The notes: generated from the letters alone by a model not told the origin. Shown: positions 1 to 8,534, counted from the stretch's first letter. The stretch: 46,406 bases of DNA from JASEHD01 sp964471945 (GCA_964471945.1 CAYYIJ010000007.1:1-46406); one strand, 5' to 3'. A program made the numbers and translations.

Positions 1-488
1 TGGGTATTTTACTTCCTTCACCTTTATCGGAATTCTGACAAGCCCTTTCCCCGGAAGTATCTCCTCGATGAATCTTCTGGCAATGTACCAGTTTCGCCTG
101 CAAGAAGGCTGGCGTTCACCTTATCTGGAACTTCCAACAACGATACGTTTCTGACTCCAAACACTGCCGCACTCGCTGCAGCGAATTTTCCTTCAAGAGT
201 AGCAAGATAGGCAAAGTTTGGAATGTAATCATGCAGTGTTAACCCTGCCAATTTCATAGCCTCACGCTGCATCTCTGTGGGTATACTGCGAAACTGTACC
301 AAGACATGCAGCTTTCTTTCCTCAAGCGTAGGGATCTGAGGAAACGTTCGGAAGAATTCAGAAACATTTTCAGATGGTGTCCAGGTACGAGACTTAAGAT
401 GAATCTCGTACGGTTCATCTCCGCTTGCGGGCGTCGCCCATCCGAGCAGAAGAACCAGACAAGCTGCGTACATAATAGATGATTTCAT
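1..488 (-). pseudogene. N-terminal part of a secreted subtilisin-like (S8) protein, frameshifted
   Basis: A signal peptide (about residues 1-23, ending ATPASG) is followed by a domain with VLVQFRSIPTEMQ and AGLTLHDYIPNFAYLATL, which resembles the pre-domain that precedes the catalytic domain of secreted S8 peptidases in this group. The start has a good ribosome site (AAAGGAG, about 7 bases upstream). The open frame stops at position 24, but from about 94 down to 1 a second frame reads NWYIARRFIEEILPGKGL and continues out of the window, which fits the family better than the annotated tail. Adding one T to the TTT run at 92-94 (an A on the coding strand) would join the two as AGENWYIARRF. So this is either a true one-base frameshift or a homopolymer sequencing error. 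The catalytic domain lies outside the window, so the peptidase assignment rests on the pre-domain only. Confidence 0.55.
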
Positions 489-649
489 TTTTTTCTCCTT
501 TCATGTTGATTATTGTTAAATTTTTTGTTAGATTCAGTTACCCATTTTAAAACAAACGCACGTTGGTAATAAATGTCCGATGTATCAGAACCGGAGGACG
601 TGCCTTAAATAGGTTGAAAACGCACCAAATAAGATATTACAACTTTAAT

Positions 650-685
650 GTTTCAGTTAGGCATTTGGTTTACTTAAACTGAAAC
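650..685. repeat. 9-bp inverted repeat over the stop of the next gene
   Basis: GTTTCAGTT (650-658) pairs with AACTGAAAC (677-685), with an 18-base loop. It covers the stop codon of the 670-1134 gene. It could act as a transcript-end hairpin, but there is no T-run behind it on the minus strand. The rest of 489-669 shows only the ribosome site of the upstream gene. Confidence 0.4.
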
Positions 686-1134
686 GCCCGTATCGGCGAA
701 TATACATTCGGATAATTGATCAGCATCATGTAATAATAGTATTTTTGTCCACGCAGCAATTCTTTCAGACTCAATGTATATTTCCAAGCGCAAGAACCCA
801 TTGGAAAATCCCGCGTGCAGAAGCCCTCAGGACGTGAACAGGACACGGAGAGATACCTGCTGGTGTAACTGGAGTCTCCAACAATTTTGAATATCCCCAC
901 TTCACCCGCGCCCATGGGATATTGATCACCATAAACAGCTTTATTGTATTTAGTATCCAGAAAAACACTCATGGAATCTGCGGTGATCACAGTATCATGG
1001 GGAGGTGATGTAAACTGTATAAACCACACAGGCGGCGAATTGTCTTGTTTTGGTGCAACGAGGTCATCTTCGCTACACATTGGTATTAACAGTGCGAGCA
1101 TCGGAACATACAAAAGATATATTTTTCTCAACAT
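670..1134 (-). CDS. Hypothetical secreted or lipid-anchored protein, 154 aa
   Basis: I do not recognise the family. The N-terminus MLRKIYLLYVPMLALLIPMCSEDD looks like an export signal with a possible lipobox (IPM-C, Cys20), followed by a low-complexity linker and a small beta-rich domain that starts near PPVWFIQFTSPPHDTVI. The mature part has two further cysteines (SCSRPEGFC and SCAWKY), so disulfides outside the cytoplasm are possible. The end, LKELLRGQKYYYYMML...PIRAFQFK, resembles the last strands of an Ig/Fn3-like fold (the YYYYMML stretch sits where Fn3 domains have YxYxV). The ribosome site is AGGGAG, 8 bases before the ATG. A likely envelope protein of unknown role; no functional neighbour explains it. 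Confidence 0.6.
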   Translation of the reverse strand: MLRKIYLLYVPMLALLIPMCSEDDLVAPKQDNSPPVWFIQFTSPPHDTVITADSMSVFLDTKYNKAVYGDQYPMGAGEVGIFKIVGDSSYTSRYLSVSCSRPEGFCTRDFPMGSCAWKYTLSLKELLRGQKYYYYMMLINYPNVYSPIRAFQFK

Positions 1135-1177
1135 AGATGTTTCTCCCTATAAAGTATTTAAAAAAAGTTTCATTCGA

Positions 1178-1288
1178 TTAGCAACGTTTGTGTACCTTGG
1201 ACCTCTTTCCCCCTAGCCACTGCGGCTGCTGGGAAAAAGCGAAGCTACAGACAAGCACCAAGCTCCAAACAATCACAATAAATTTCAT
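1178..1288 (-). CDS. Possible tiny secreted peptide or gene stump, 36 aa
   Basis: The reading frame continues further upstream, but only the part from MKFIVIVWSLVLVCSFAFSQ looks biological: a textbook signal peptide ending AFSQQ, followed by just about 16 mostly basic residues (QWLGGKRSKVHKRC) and a stop. There is no strong ribosome site. It may be a real micro-peptide, or the surviving 5' end of an exported protein gene that lost its body, which would fit the decayed genes around it. The upstream in-frame stretch (to 1471) has no recognisable content. The remaining bases to 1554 show nothing I can name. Confidence 0.3.
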   Translation of the reverse strand: MKFIVIVWSLVLVCSFAFSQQPQWLGGKRSKVHKRC

Positions 1289-1554
1289 CATCTGTAATTT
1301 ATTGAAATCTTTTTCAAAGCCAAGCCCTCGATCCCATTTCGTGGTACTATCTTCAGTTACCCCCGTCAGGCTTGCCTTATCCAGTTGATATTCTATTCTG
1401 CTCATAGTTTTTCCGTGAGAGAATATATGATCAAGATGGCGTAGAAAAAACCAAGAGTTTCTCGGGATCAAATCTGTTGCAACAAGAATATACGGGCAGG
1501 AAATATGAAAGTCAATAGCCTGTTCAGACTATTTTTTCAAAAACTGCTCAGGTG

Positions 1555-2191
1555 TTAAAAATTCAACAGGTTTTCCTTGAAAATTTTCACTGCTGCCTCG
1601 GCTTTTGAGTGAACATTGAGTTTATGGTAAATATTTGTCAAATGATTATGAAGTGTCTGCCATTTCTTTTTCGTGTGTCCCTTGAGAAATGTACCGGAGA
1701 AGTCTTTTTTCCTGCTGCGTGAACCCATAGTGTGATATCGTGCTTTTTCCTTTTGCCAGAGCACTCTGAATGAATGTTACAACGGGAGAACTGAAATGAG
1801 CAATCCCCTGTTGAATGTCTTTCAGAGCATTTGTAATCTGTTCTGGGTCTACCGGTTTACACAGGTATCCATTGACTCCACATTCAATGACTACCTGGAC
1901 AGTCTTGTCATCATAATATGCTGAGATGACAACGATGCTCGCCATCGGTGCAAGAGTATGAATCTGGTCTATTGCTTCGATGCCTTTCATACCGGAAGAG
2001 AAACGAAGGTCGAGAAGGAGAACATCAGGCTGCGGTTCACCCTGGAGCGCTTCAAGTGCAGCGGCACAATCAGTGAACGTGCCCTCGCATCTGAACGACT
2101 CCGTACCATTCACAGTCTCCAGAACCATTTCTAAGACGATACGGTCATCTTCAACAATCCATACGCTGAATTGGGTATCATGAAAATTCAT
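1555..2191 (-). pseudogene. LuxR/NarL-type response regulator, broken in its HTH
   Basis: The start is the ATG at 2191, behind AGGGAGAAC; the longer open frame to 2338 is an artefact. The receiver domain is complete: acidic pocket E14-D15-D16, phospho-acceptor D61 (VLLLDLRF), S90 (VVISAYYDD) and K112 (YLCKPVD). The output domain starts normally (FTQQEKRLLRYISQG, then EKEMAD) but the frame ends at 1646. The rest of the helix-turn-helix, HNHLTNIYHKLNVHSKAEA, is present in another frame and runs to a stop at 1555. Compared with LuxR-type HTHs, about seven codons between EKEMAD and TLHNHL are missing, and the loss is not a multiple of three. The first turn of the DNA-reading unit is therefore gone. 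A truncated protein with a working receiver but no DNA binding could still be made. Confidence 0.8.
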
Positions 2192-2217
2192 GTTCTCCCT
2201 GTATGTTTCAGTCGACC

Positions 2218-2400
2218 CTAATGAATCATCCAGTTCAAGCTTTTTAACACGGGTGCGGGGCGATCGGATAGCCCATACATCCGATCTACCCAGTCTGGTC
2301 CGGGAAGCTGAAGTGATTCCTTGGGAATCCCTTTGCATTTATATTCAAGCAAATTTTTTGCATCAGCGCCTAAGCACTGTGCGATGTTGTCGATTGTCAT
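2218..2400 (-). pseudogene. fbaB: N-terminal stump of class I fructose-bisphosphate aldolase
   Basis: The 60 residues match the start of DhnA/FbaB-type class I aldolases: IAQCLGADAKNLLEYKCK, then IPKESLQLPGPDWVDRMYG, then the PxVLKSL helix. E. coli FbaB has the same order (IAQLLGKDADNLLQH, LPGHDYVDRV, PPAVLRNMQTLY). The frame stops right after WMIH, where intact proteins go on with the GRLxGTGYLSILPVDQG segment; the lysine that forms the Schiff base and the whole barrel are missing. The next 26 bases lead straight into the ribosome site and start of the response regulator, so about 300 codons of aldolase were lost at this junction. No clear ribosome site precedes the ATG. Confidence 0.75.
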
Positions 2401-2442
2401 AAGTGTACTTTTATTTTGTTGCTGGCAATTTAAACACTATTT

Positions 2443-4122
2443 TTAATATCCTGCTGCTTCACCACCTTCCCTCGGATCTGAAACTCCATATATCCATCCC
2501 GTTTCTTGTTCTATGAAGATTGCCTGGATTGCACCTGATTTTGATTTCACTTCTTTTGTTATATGTCCTTTTAGTTGGAGATTATGTATAACATCTTCAG
2601 GTAAACAAGATCTTTCATAAATCAATTCATCTGGTAACCACTGATGGTGAAATCGGGGAAAGCTTACTGCATCTTGTATGCTCATTCCATAATCAATTAC
2701 GTTGAGGATAGTTTGTAAAACCGCTGTAATAATCTTTGAGCCGCCTCGTGCACCTAAAATTAAAATTGGTTTCCCTTCTTTTAAAACGATTGTTGGAGTC
2801 ATAGAGCTAAGCGGCCGCTTACCTCCCTCTATCGCATTCGCACCACTTCCCACTAATCCGTAACTATTCGGTATTCCTTGTTTAGAGCTGAAATCGTCCA
2901 TTTCATTATTCAGGAAAAATCCCGCCCCATCTACAACTACTTGACTTCCGAATAAATCATTGATTGTATAAGTTACCGCCACGCAATTACCAAACGAATC
3001 GATCACAGAATAATGTGTTGTATTCTCCCTTTCTTTAATGTAACTCGTTCCAGCTTTAATAGAATTCGAAGATTTTGCTCTCATTGTGTCAACTTTTTCT
3101 CGTTGTTCTTTAGCATAATGCTTAGAAATAAGCATCTCAACAGGAACCGAGACATAATCAGGATCTCCCATAAATTCCGCACGATCAGCATAAACTTGTT
3201 TCATTGTTTCGGTCATGATATGAACTGTGCGGGAAGATTGATAACCCAATCTTTTTAAATCAAAACCTTCGAGTAAGTTCAACAACTCAAGCAAACAAAC
3301 ACCACCTGAACTTGGGGGTGGAACAGTAATAATTTCATAATCCCTGTATGTTCCTCTAAGAGGTTTCCGGATTACTGGTTTGTAATTGGATAGATCTTCC
3401 TCAGTTATCAATCCACCGCCATTTTTCATTTCCTCAAGAATCAGTTGGGCTGTTTCTCCTTTATAAAAATCAGTAATTCCATATTTCTGAATTCGTCTTA
3501 ACGTTTTAGCTAAATCAGGTTGATAGAGAGTATCACCTTCAATGTATAAATTACCATTTTGGAAATAAGTATTTACAGTAGAAGGAAACTCCCTTAAATC
3601 TTTTTCATACGACTTAAAATTTTCTTCGAGCCGACGATCTACAACGAATCCTAACTCAGCAAGTTCAATTGCCGGTTGTAGGACATCTTTGGTTGACAAT
3701 GTACCAAAATCCTCTAGTGCTTTTAGTAAACCAGCAACAGTACCGGGTACAGCAACCGATAGATGTCCACGCACAGATTGCTTTGTTACTATACCTGAAT
3801 CATCCAGATACATATCACGCCAGGCATCCTTAGGCGCTTTTTCACGGAAATCAATACAAACAGATTCACCATCATTATTTCTAATCAGCATAAAACCGCC
3901 TCCGCCAATGTTTCCAGCTTCAGGAAAAACGACAGCAAGTGCAAAACCGACAGCTACAGCCGCATCTACAGCGTTGCCACCATTCTTAATCATCTCAACA
4001 CCAACCTCCGAAGCGAGACGATGGGCAGAGACAACCATACCATGTCTTGATCGGACTGGGTCTGAGGCATAGCTAACGGAAACCCAATATAAAATGAAAA
4101 TTAAAAGCGGTAAATACTTCAT
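2443..4122 (-). CDS. ggt: Gamma-glutamyltransferase (Ntn-hydrolase)
   Basis: Periplasmic gamma-glutamyltransferase, 559 aa, which hydrolyses glutathione and transfers its gamma-glutamyl group; made as a proenzyme that cleaves itself into two chains. A signal peptide ends near SYAS (residue 20). Visible signatures: NGGNAVDAAVA (48-58), the glycine-rich EAGNIGGGGFML (68-79), the gamma-glutamyl-binding arginine in DFREKAP (R93), the processing site and nucleophile in NTTHYSVID (T368), NNEMDDFS (405-412), RPLSSMTPTIV (436-446) and the oxyanion glycines in GARGGSK (457-463). All key residues are present and the length is normal. It is followed by the aldolase stump 42 bases downstream and preceded by a hairpin, so it is probably a single-gene unit. 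No strong ribosome site is visible. Confidence 0.95.
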   Translation of the reverse strand: MKYLPLLIFILYWVSVSYASDPVRSRHGMVVSAHRLASEVGVEMIKNGGNAVDAAVAVGFALAVVFPEAGNIGGGGFMLIRNNDGESVCIDFREKAPKDAWRDMYLDDSGIVTKQSVRGHLSVAVPGTVAGLLKALEDFGTLSTKDVLQPAIELAELGFVVDRRLEENFKSYEKDLREFPSTVNTYFQNGNLYIEGDTLYQPDLAKTLRRIQKYGITDFYKGETAQLILEEMKNGGGLITEEDLSNYKPVIRKPLRGTYRDYEIITVPPPSSGGVCLLELLNLLEGFDLKRLGYQSSRTVHIMTETMKQVYADRAEFMGDPDYVSVPVEMLISKHYAKEQREKVDTMRAKSSNSIKAGTSYIKERENTTHYSVIDSFGNCVAVTYTINDLFGSQVVVDGAGFFLNNEMDDFSSKQGIPNSYGLVGSGANAIEGGKRPLSSMTPTIVLKEGKPILILGARGGSKIITAVLQTILNVIDYGMSIQDAVSFPRFHHQWLPDELIYERSCLPEDVIHNLQLKGHITKEVKSKSGAIQAIFIEQETGWIYGVSDPREGGEAAGY

Positions 4123-4141
4123 AAAATATTATTGAAAATAA

Positions 4142-4174
4142 ATCGCCCACCCGAAAGTAATCGAGATGGGCGAT
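4142..4174 (-). terminator. Hairpin after the 4200-5960 gene
   Basis: ATCGCCCA (4142-4149) pairs with TGGGCGAT (4167-4174). On the minus strand it follows the stop of the beta-barrel gene and is succeeded by TTATTTTC, a modest T-rich tail, just before ggt. Confidence 0.5.
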
Positions 4175-4199
4175 GAATGTAAAGAATTTGTTTATGAAA

Positions 4200-5960
4200 T
4201 TAGAATTTCATCACAAAAGATAGTCTAAGATTTTGGAAGAACGCAACATCTAAAAATGAAGTACCGCTCGGTAAATCAAAGAATCCCAATACATCAATCT
4301 GTAAATTATCTGTTGCATTGTATCCTAATCCATACGTGAATGTTTTCCAACTAGAACCACTCGAATAATGATAACTTGTCGAAGTATAGTAGTTATTATT
4401 AACAGTAACCTCAGTAGTTCCATCGCCGTACGTAATTTTTTCGGTTAATGGTTGGGAATCTGTAACCTGGCTTACATCGTCACCTGTGAAATTGTGATAA
4501 ATAAAAATAGTCCCGAACCGCAACGCCCATTTTTTATTTTCTGTAAATCGGTATTCGATACCGACTGGAATTGAGAAAACCTCGAATTCTCTATTATACG
4601 TTCTATTAGCCGTTAATTTTCCAGTACTATCTATTTTAAAATCAGCTCTATTCAATAAGCCGTCGGTTACAGAAAAATCTTCACCATACTCAATGCTTCG
4701 AACATAATTGGTGTTGCGCTCATCCGATCTGATACTATAAGACCCACCAAGACCGAAGTGCACACCATCCACTAAAGGAATATTGAATCGCGTATCAAAA
4801 ATGAATGTATTAGCATCACCAGTTCCATTATCGGATATTATTTCGTTATGCCATTTTTTTCTTTGTCTGTCCCACATCGGACCATATCCGTCAAAAAATG
4901 TTTCTTGATTACTAAACATTTTATTTTGTTCGTCAGTAAAATCATACGATTCAAAAACCATTCTTGCCCCCACCGACACATAACCATCATTCTTCCTTTG
5001 GCTTTGCTCGTTAAATGTACGGCGAACTGATAGACCGATACCGAATCCACTTCCAGTCATTTCTTCGGTTTGATCATAGTTCCACTGCTCAGAGTAATCA
5101 TATTTATAACCGGCATAGTTTGGATTGAACCTTTGGTATTTCCCAGAATAATTATCAACCCTATTGAATGAATTATCGATTGTAAAAAAGCCTAACTCAC
5201 CACGAAATTCATATTTCCACATCGGCTTCATAACAGATGCAATTGCATGGAAAGATGGTGTTTCATCAGTGAATTTAAAATCTCCAGTTACCGTCGTTTT
5301 CTCGCGTGTGTAGTTTGAATCTATCCAAAATAAATCTCTCGAATAATTGAATGAACGGTAGTTATAATTTGAAGGCATAACAAATCCATACGTTCCGACA
5401 CCGAGTGCCGACCCATAATTATTGTTTGTTCTTTTCGTATCATAACTCCAACTTCCATATCCGAATCTCGCACCTACTGTATAATCATTCAACAATAAGC
5501 TATTGTTAAGTATAAATGAATATGCATCTTCGAGATCTTCGGTAAAATCTTTATGAGAAGTTGATATCTTCCGATAATATAAATTATCAGATCCAACATA
5601 ATAATCTGTTATTTCCGTTTGGTTCATAGGGCTGTATCTATCTTTTGTAAACCTAAACAGAGCCGCTATCCAATGTTTATCGTATATTGGATTCTGCCGT
5701 GATACACCTAAGAGAAATTGGTCATCAGCAATGTTATTGAAAACTCTTTCCGAATAACTTGTGAGATTGCTGAGGTTTGTATAAAGCCGTAAGCTATCCA
5801 CAAAACGGAGCTCGATTGGATCATAAATAAGATCTAAATCATCTTTAATGATTCCGCCAAGAGCTTGACTCCTAAAGGAGAGAGGATCCAATTGTTGTGA
5901 ATAGAGAATCGGAGATAGTCCTATAAAAAGAATCAAAATTAAATAAATGTGTTTTTTCAT
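4200..5960 (-). CDS. Predicted outer-membrane beta-barrel protein
   Basis: About 586 aa from the ATG at 5960, chosen because GGAG sits 7 bases upstream; the longer frame to 5987 would overlap the preceding gene. Signal peptide MKKHIYLILILFIGLSPILYSQ, then LDPLSFRSQALGGIIKDDLD. The rest is a long run of alternating aromatic/polar stretches typical of beta-strands, rich in Y, F, N and S, and it ends in LRLSFVMKF with a terminal phenylalanine, the usual BAM recognition end of outer-membrane barrels. I recognise no specific family; it could be a channel or a FadL/OmpA-like barrel. It is 16 bases downstream of the Fn3 lipoprotein gene, so the two are likely co-expressed and may form one surface complex. 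Confidence 0.75.
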   Translation of the reverse strand: MKKHIYLILILFIGLSPILYSQQLDPLSFRSQALGGIIKDDLDLIYDPIELRFVDSLRLYTNLSNLTSYSERVFNNIADDQFLLGVSRQNPIYDKHWIAALFRFTKDRYSPMNQTEITDYYVGSDNLYYRKISTSHKDFTEDLEDAYSFILNNSLLLNDYTVGARFGYGSWSYDTKRTNNNYGSALGVGTYGFVMPSNYNYRSFNYSRDLFWIDSNYTREKTTVTGDFKFTDETPSFHAIASVMKPMWKYEFRGELGFFTIDNSFNRVDNYSGKYQRFNPNYAGYKYDYSEQWNYDQTEEMTGSGFGIGLSVRRTFNEQSQRKNDGYVSVGARMVFESYDFTDEQNKMFSNQETFFDGYGPMWDRQRKKWHNEIISDNGTGDANTFIFDTRFNIPLVDGVHFGLGGSYSIRSDERNTNYVRSIEYGEDFSVTDGLLNRADFKIDSTGKLTANRTYNREFEVFSIPVGIEYRFTENKKWALRFGTIFIYHNFTGDDVSQVTDSQPLTEKITYGDGTTEVTVNNNYYTSTSYHYSSGSSWKTFTYGLGYNATDNLQIDVLGFFDLPSGTSFLDVAFFQNLRLSFVMKF

Positions 5961-5976
5961 TTTAGTCTCCATTAAG

Positions 5977-7674
5977 TTATTGAACAATTACATTATCGAT
6001 AAATGCCGCATCTAAACCACTGCTGCCACTTCCATCCTTTGAATACTCCCAATATAGTCTTACGAGGCCAGAGCCGTAATAGGAAGTAGAATAATATTGC
6101 CATCCTGTATTACCACTCCATGTTTGGTAAAGTATATTATTAATATAAAATTTTAGAAAATCATCCCCTGATTCGGACGATACTCTATATCTGAACGATA
6201 TTGTCTTATATCCGCTAAATGAAATAGTTCTGTCAAGGTATGTATATCCTGAGTGTGAAATTGAGCCAGAGCGAGCAGAGTAACTTCCCTCATACGGATT
6301 TATAGTTGATGCATACCAATTCGCGTTCCCGCTTGTGTACCATGGAGATTGGATATACCCGCTTTCGAAGCCCTCGTTTAATATTGGACCTGTTCCTCCT
6401 CCTGAAGAACCAACAACTACATCTAATGTATCTGTGTAATGGTATTGCCGATATAGAGTATCCATGAATCTCGCATATATTCGATAATTCCCTGGATATG
6501 GGAAATTAAGTTTAGCAGAATATGTTCCTGCTTTTCCCTTTTGAACTGGAGTATTTCCATTATAGTATCCATACCAAACAACGTTAGTGCTTGTTGTGGA
6601 ATCATTAATTGACCAGCTCACCTCATATTCGTTATTCGTTGCCATAGAGGATGGCGGTTTCTTAACCCATGTTGCAATAAACTTTGTAACATCTTTAATA
6701 TGAACGGACAGAGTATTAGATGGTGGAGTAGAATCTTTTGAATTAGAACCTTGAACTTGATAATAATAAGTAAAGTCGGGTGCTAAAGCATTCGCATCAG
6801 CATCTATGAAAGATCTAACATCGGTACCAACGCTACTTACGTATATAAATGCACCTGTTGCGCCCTTTCGACGGAATATTTTATATTCAGATACTCCATT
6901 GTTGTTGTTATCCGACCAACTTAATCGTACCTTTCGATCAGGTATCAATTGATCTGCTTGATATAGGTATGGAGTATTATTCATGATATAGGTAAAATAC
7001 TGAGTAGGAGCATAAGCCGAATCTGTTTTTTCATAAGTACCCATGAAACTCATCATGTAACGGTAATTACGATACAACACAACATCTACATCCGTAAATG
7101 TTGTATCTGTTGTCGAATTAATTAACTCATATTTACTAGTAATTGATGAATATTTGAATAATTTATACTCACCGGGTACTTCAATGGTACGATTCCAAAA
7201 TATCCGCACCATTGTATCAGGGGACAATTGTACCTGAAATTTTAAGGTCGGCAAAGTAAACTTTGGAGTTTTAATTGTTACCGTATCAACTTTGCTTGTT
7301 CCTTGATTGGTAACAGTTGCGACCGTATACAAATAGTAAGTATTTTTATTCAACGACGTATCGAGGTAGCTCGTTGTAGATATATTTGGAATGGTCTTTA
7401 TTAAAGAACCACCTCGATATATTTTATAAAAAAGAAACTGAGGATCTTCACTCGCCGCCCATTTGATCGTTGCACGATCTGAGCGAATATTTCCATTTGC
7501 ATACCCGACAGTGTTTGGAACTAACTCGCTCCGACTGATTGCCGAAGCCGCTGCTGGAGAATGCAATGATAGTTGATTCACTCCAATAGGATCCTCCTTT
7601 ACACATGAAGTGAGGAGAAATACTATTAATACTAATGGAAAAACATTACGAAATATTAACAAGATGTTTTTCAT
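5977..7674 (-). CDS. Fn3-repeat lipoprotein with C-terminal jelly-roll domain
   Basis: A 565-aa lipoprotein: signal and lipobox FLLTSC (Cys24). Fibronectin type III-like repeats follow, each with the typical strand pattern (for example ATIKWAASEDPQFLFYKIYR with YYLYTVATV, and VRLSWSDNNNNGVSEYKIFR with YYYQVQGSN), then an Ig-like domain near EVSWSINDSTT with YRIYARFMD. After a GSSGGGTG linker comes a C-terminal domain of about 130 aa (GFESGYIQSPWYTSG to LDAAFIDNVIVQ) that looks like a MAM or carbohydrate-binding jelly roll. It probably binds glycans or proteins at the cell surface. The ribosome site AAAGGAG lies about 9 bases before the ATG. Paired with the barrel gene downstream. Confidence 0.75.
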   Translation of the reverse strand: MKNILLIFRNVFPLVLIVFLLTSCVKEDPIGVNQLSLHSPAAASAISRSELVPNTVGYANGNIRSDRATIKWAASEDPQFLFYKIYRGGSLIKTIPNISTTSYLDTSLNKNTYYLYTVATVTNQGTSKVDTVTIKTPKFTLPTLKFQVQLSPDTMVRIFWNRTIEVPGEYKLFKYSSITSKYELINSTTDTTFTDVDVVLYRNYRYMMSFMGTYEKTDSAYAPTQYFTYIMNNTPYLYQADQLIPDRKVRLSWSDNNNNGVSEYKIFRRKGATGAFIYVSSVGTDVRSFIDADANALAPDFTYYYQVQGSNSKDSTPPSNTLSVHIKDVTKFIATWVKKPPSSMATNNEYEVSWSINDSTTSTNVVWYGYYNGNTPVQKGKAGTYSAKLNFPYPGNYRIYARFMDTLYRQYHYTDTLDVVVGSSGGGTGPILNEGFESGYIQSPWYTSGNANWYASTINPYEGSYSARSGSISHSGYTYLDRTISFSGYKTISFRYRVSSESGDDFLKFYINNILYQTWSGNTGWQYYSTSYYGSGLVRLYWEYSKDGSGSSGLDAAFIDNVIVQ

Positions 7675-7764
7675 GTAACTTTGACTCCTTTCAATTTATT
7701 TATTAATTAGAATTTATTAGTTAATGATGCTACACAAGAAAATGGTTTATCATAAAAGTTTCAC

Positions 7765-7870
7765 GTGTCTTTGCGTCCGCTGCGACTCTGCGTTTAACCA
7801 AAATGTTATATTGCTCTTGGAAATGAAGAGGAACCGCAATGACGCAAAGAATGCAAAAGTTCGCAAAGAT
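7765..7870. repeat. Intergenic CTTTGCG / CGCAAAG word cluster
   Basis: The gap 7675-8111 has no gene. Its first part holds GTGTCTTTGCGT and CTGCGACTCTGCGTTT, then the opposite-strand words AACCGCAATGACGCAAAGA, ATGCAAAAG and TTCGCAAAGAT. This is a loose inverted arrangement. Similar ACCGCAAAGACGCAAAG words recur between genes in many environmental bacteria, from memory. The open frame through it is not coding. Confidence 0.5.
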
Positions 7871-7945
7871 GATTATTTAATTCTGTGCGTAACATCAGCG
7901 TTCATGAACTGGCGTTCACCACCGAGAATGAAAATACTGCAAACC

Positions 7946-8037
7946 CGTCATTCCGACATGTTTCTGGTCGGAATCTTAACCGAGCAATCCTCAATTGGCT
8001 AGGCTTAGATGCTGACCAAAAGAATGTCAGCATGACG
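7946..8037. repeat. Small intergenic element with inverted ends (MITE/REP-like)
   Basis: The element starts CGTCATTCCGACATG and ends AATGTCAGCATGACG; the ends match in inverted orientation at 11 of 15 positions. Inside, GGTCGGAATCT and GATGCTGACC repeat the same words. It looks like the common non-autonomous intergenic repeats carrying the GTCATTCCGA word. Just left of it (7900-7909) is the perfect palindrome GTTCATGAAC. No transposase is nearby. Confidence 0.55.
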
Positions 8038-8111
8038 TGAAGGCTGGGTGCTGAGCATAGCCGCAGGACATAACCTCTGTTTTCCGATCCTATTTTCATG
8101 GCAGTTATTAA

Positions 8112-8534
8112 TTAAAATGGTAAATCATCTTTAACTGGCTCTATTGGTTCATCTGGTATTTGTTGAACATCGTTCACTCCCGCACCGCCAGCTCCTTTTG
8201 AATCAAGCATAATCATATCATCGGCGATTATCTCTGTTTTGGATTTTTTCACACCGGTAGTTTTATCATCCCACGAACTAGTCTGTATTCTGCCTTCTAA
8301 GTAAATTTTGCTACCCTTTTTAAGATATTGTCCGCAAATTTCAGCAAGCTTTCGCCAAGTGACAATATTATGCCACTCGGTTCTTTCTTGAAGATTGCCA
8401 CTGTCATCTTTCCACCTTTCACTTGTCGCCATAGAAAATTTTCCCACTGCAACACCGGATGCAAGATAACTTAATTCGGGGTCTTTGCCGAGCCGCCCGA
8501 TAAGAATTACTTTGTTTAAACTTTTTTCAGCCAT
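8112..8534 (-). CDS. ssb: Single-stranded DNA-binding protein
   Basis: Bacterial SSB, 140 aa, which coats single-stranded DNA in replication, repair and recombination. The OB fold is plain: NKVILIGRLGKDPEL at the start, VGKFSMATSERW, TEWHNIVTWRKLAEICGQYLKKGS and IYLEGRIQTSSWDDK. The tail is short and glycine/acid-rich and ends in the exact protein-interaction tip DDLPF. A strong ribosome site (AAGGAGG) precedes the ATG. The gene stands alone between the repeat block and the first PorV/TonB operon, not in the usual rpsF-ssb-rpsR order. Confidence 0.97.
   Translation of the reverse strand: MAEKSLNKVILIGRLGKDPELSYLASGVAVGKFSMATSERWKDDSGNLQERTEWHNIVTWRKLAEICGQYLKKGSKIYLEGRIQTSSWDDKTTGVKKSKTEIIADDMIMLDSKGAGGAGVNDVQQIPDEPIEPVKDDLPF

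Noticed and set aside
2192..2338. In-frame N-terminal extension of the response regulator
   Set aside because: It is out of frame with the aldolase stump that explains these bases, and a ribosome site supports the start at 2191.
7765..7870. CRISPR array
   Set aside because: The short words are irregular in spacing and orientation; no equal repeats with spacers and no cas gene.
7724..8099. Open frames on both strands before ssb
   Set aside because: They translate repeat words and have no ribosome site or family likeness.
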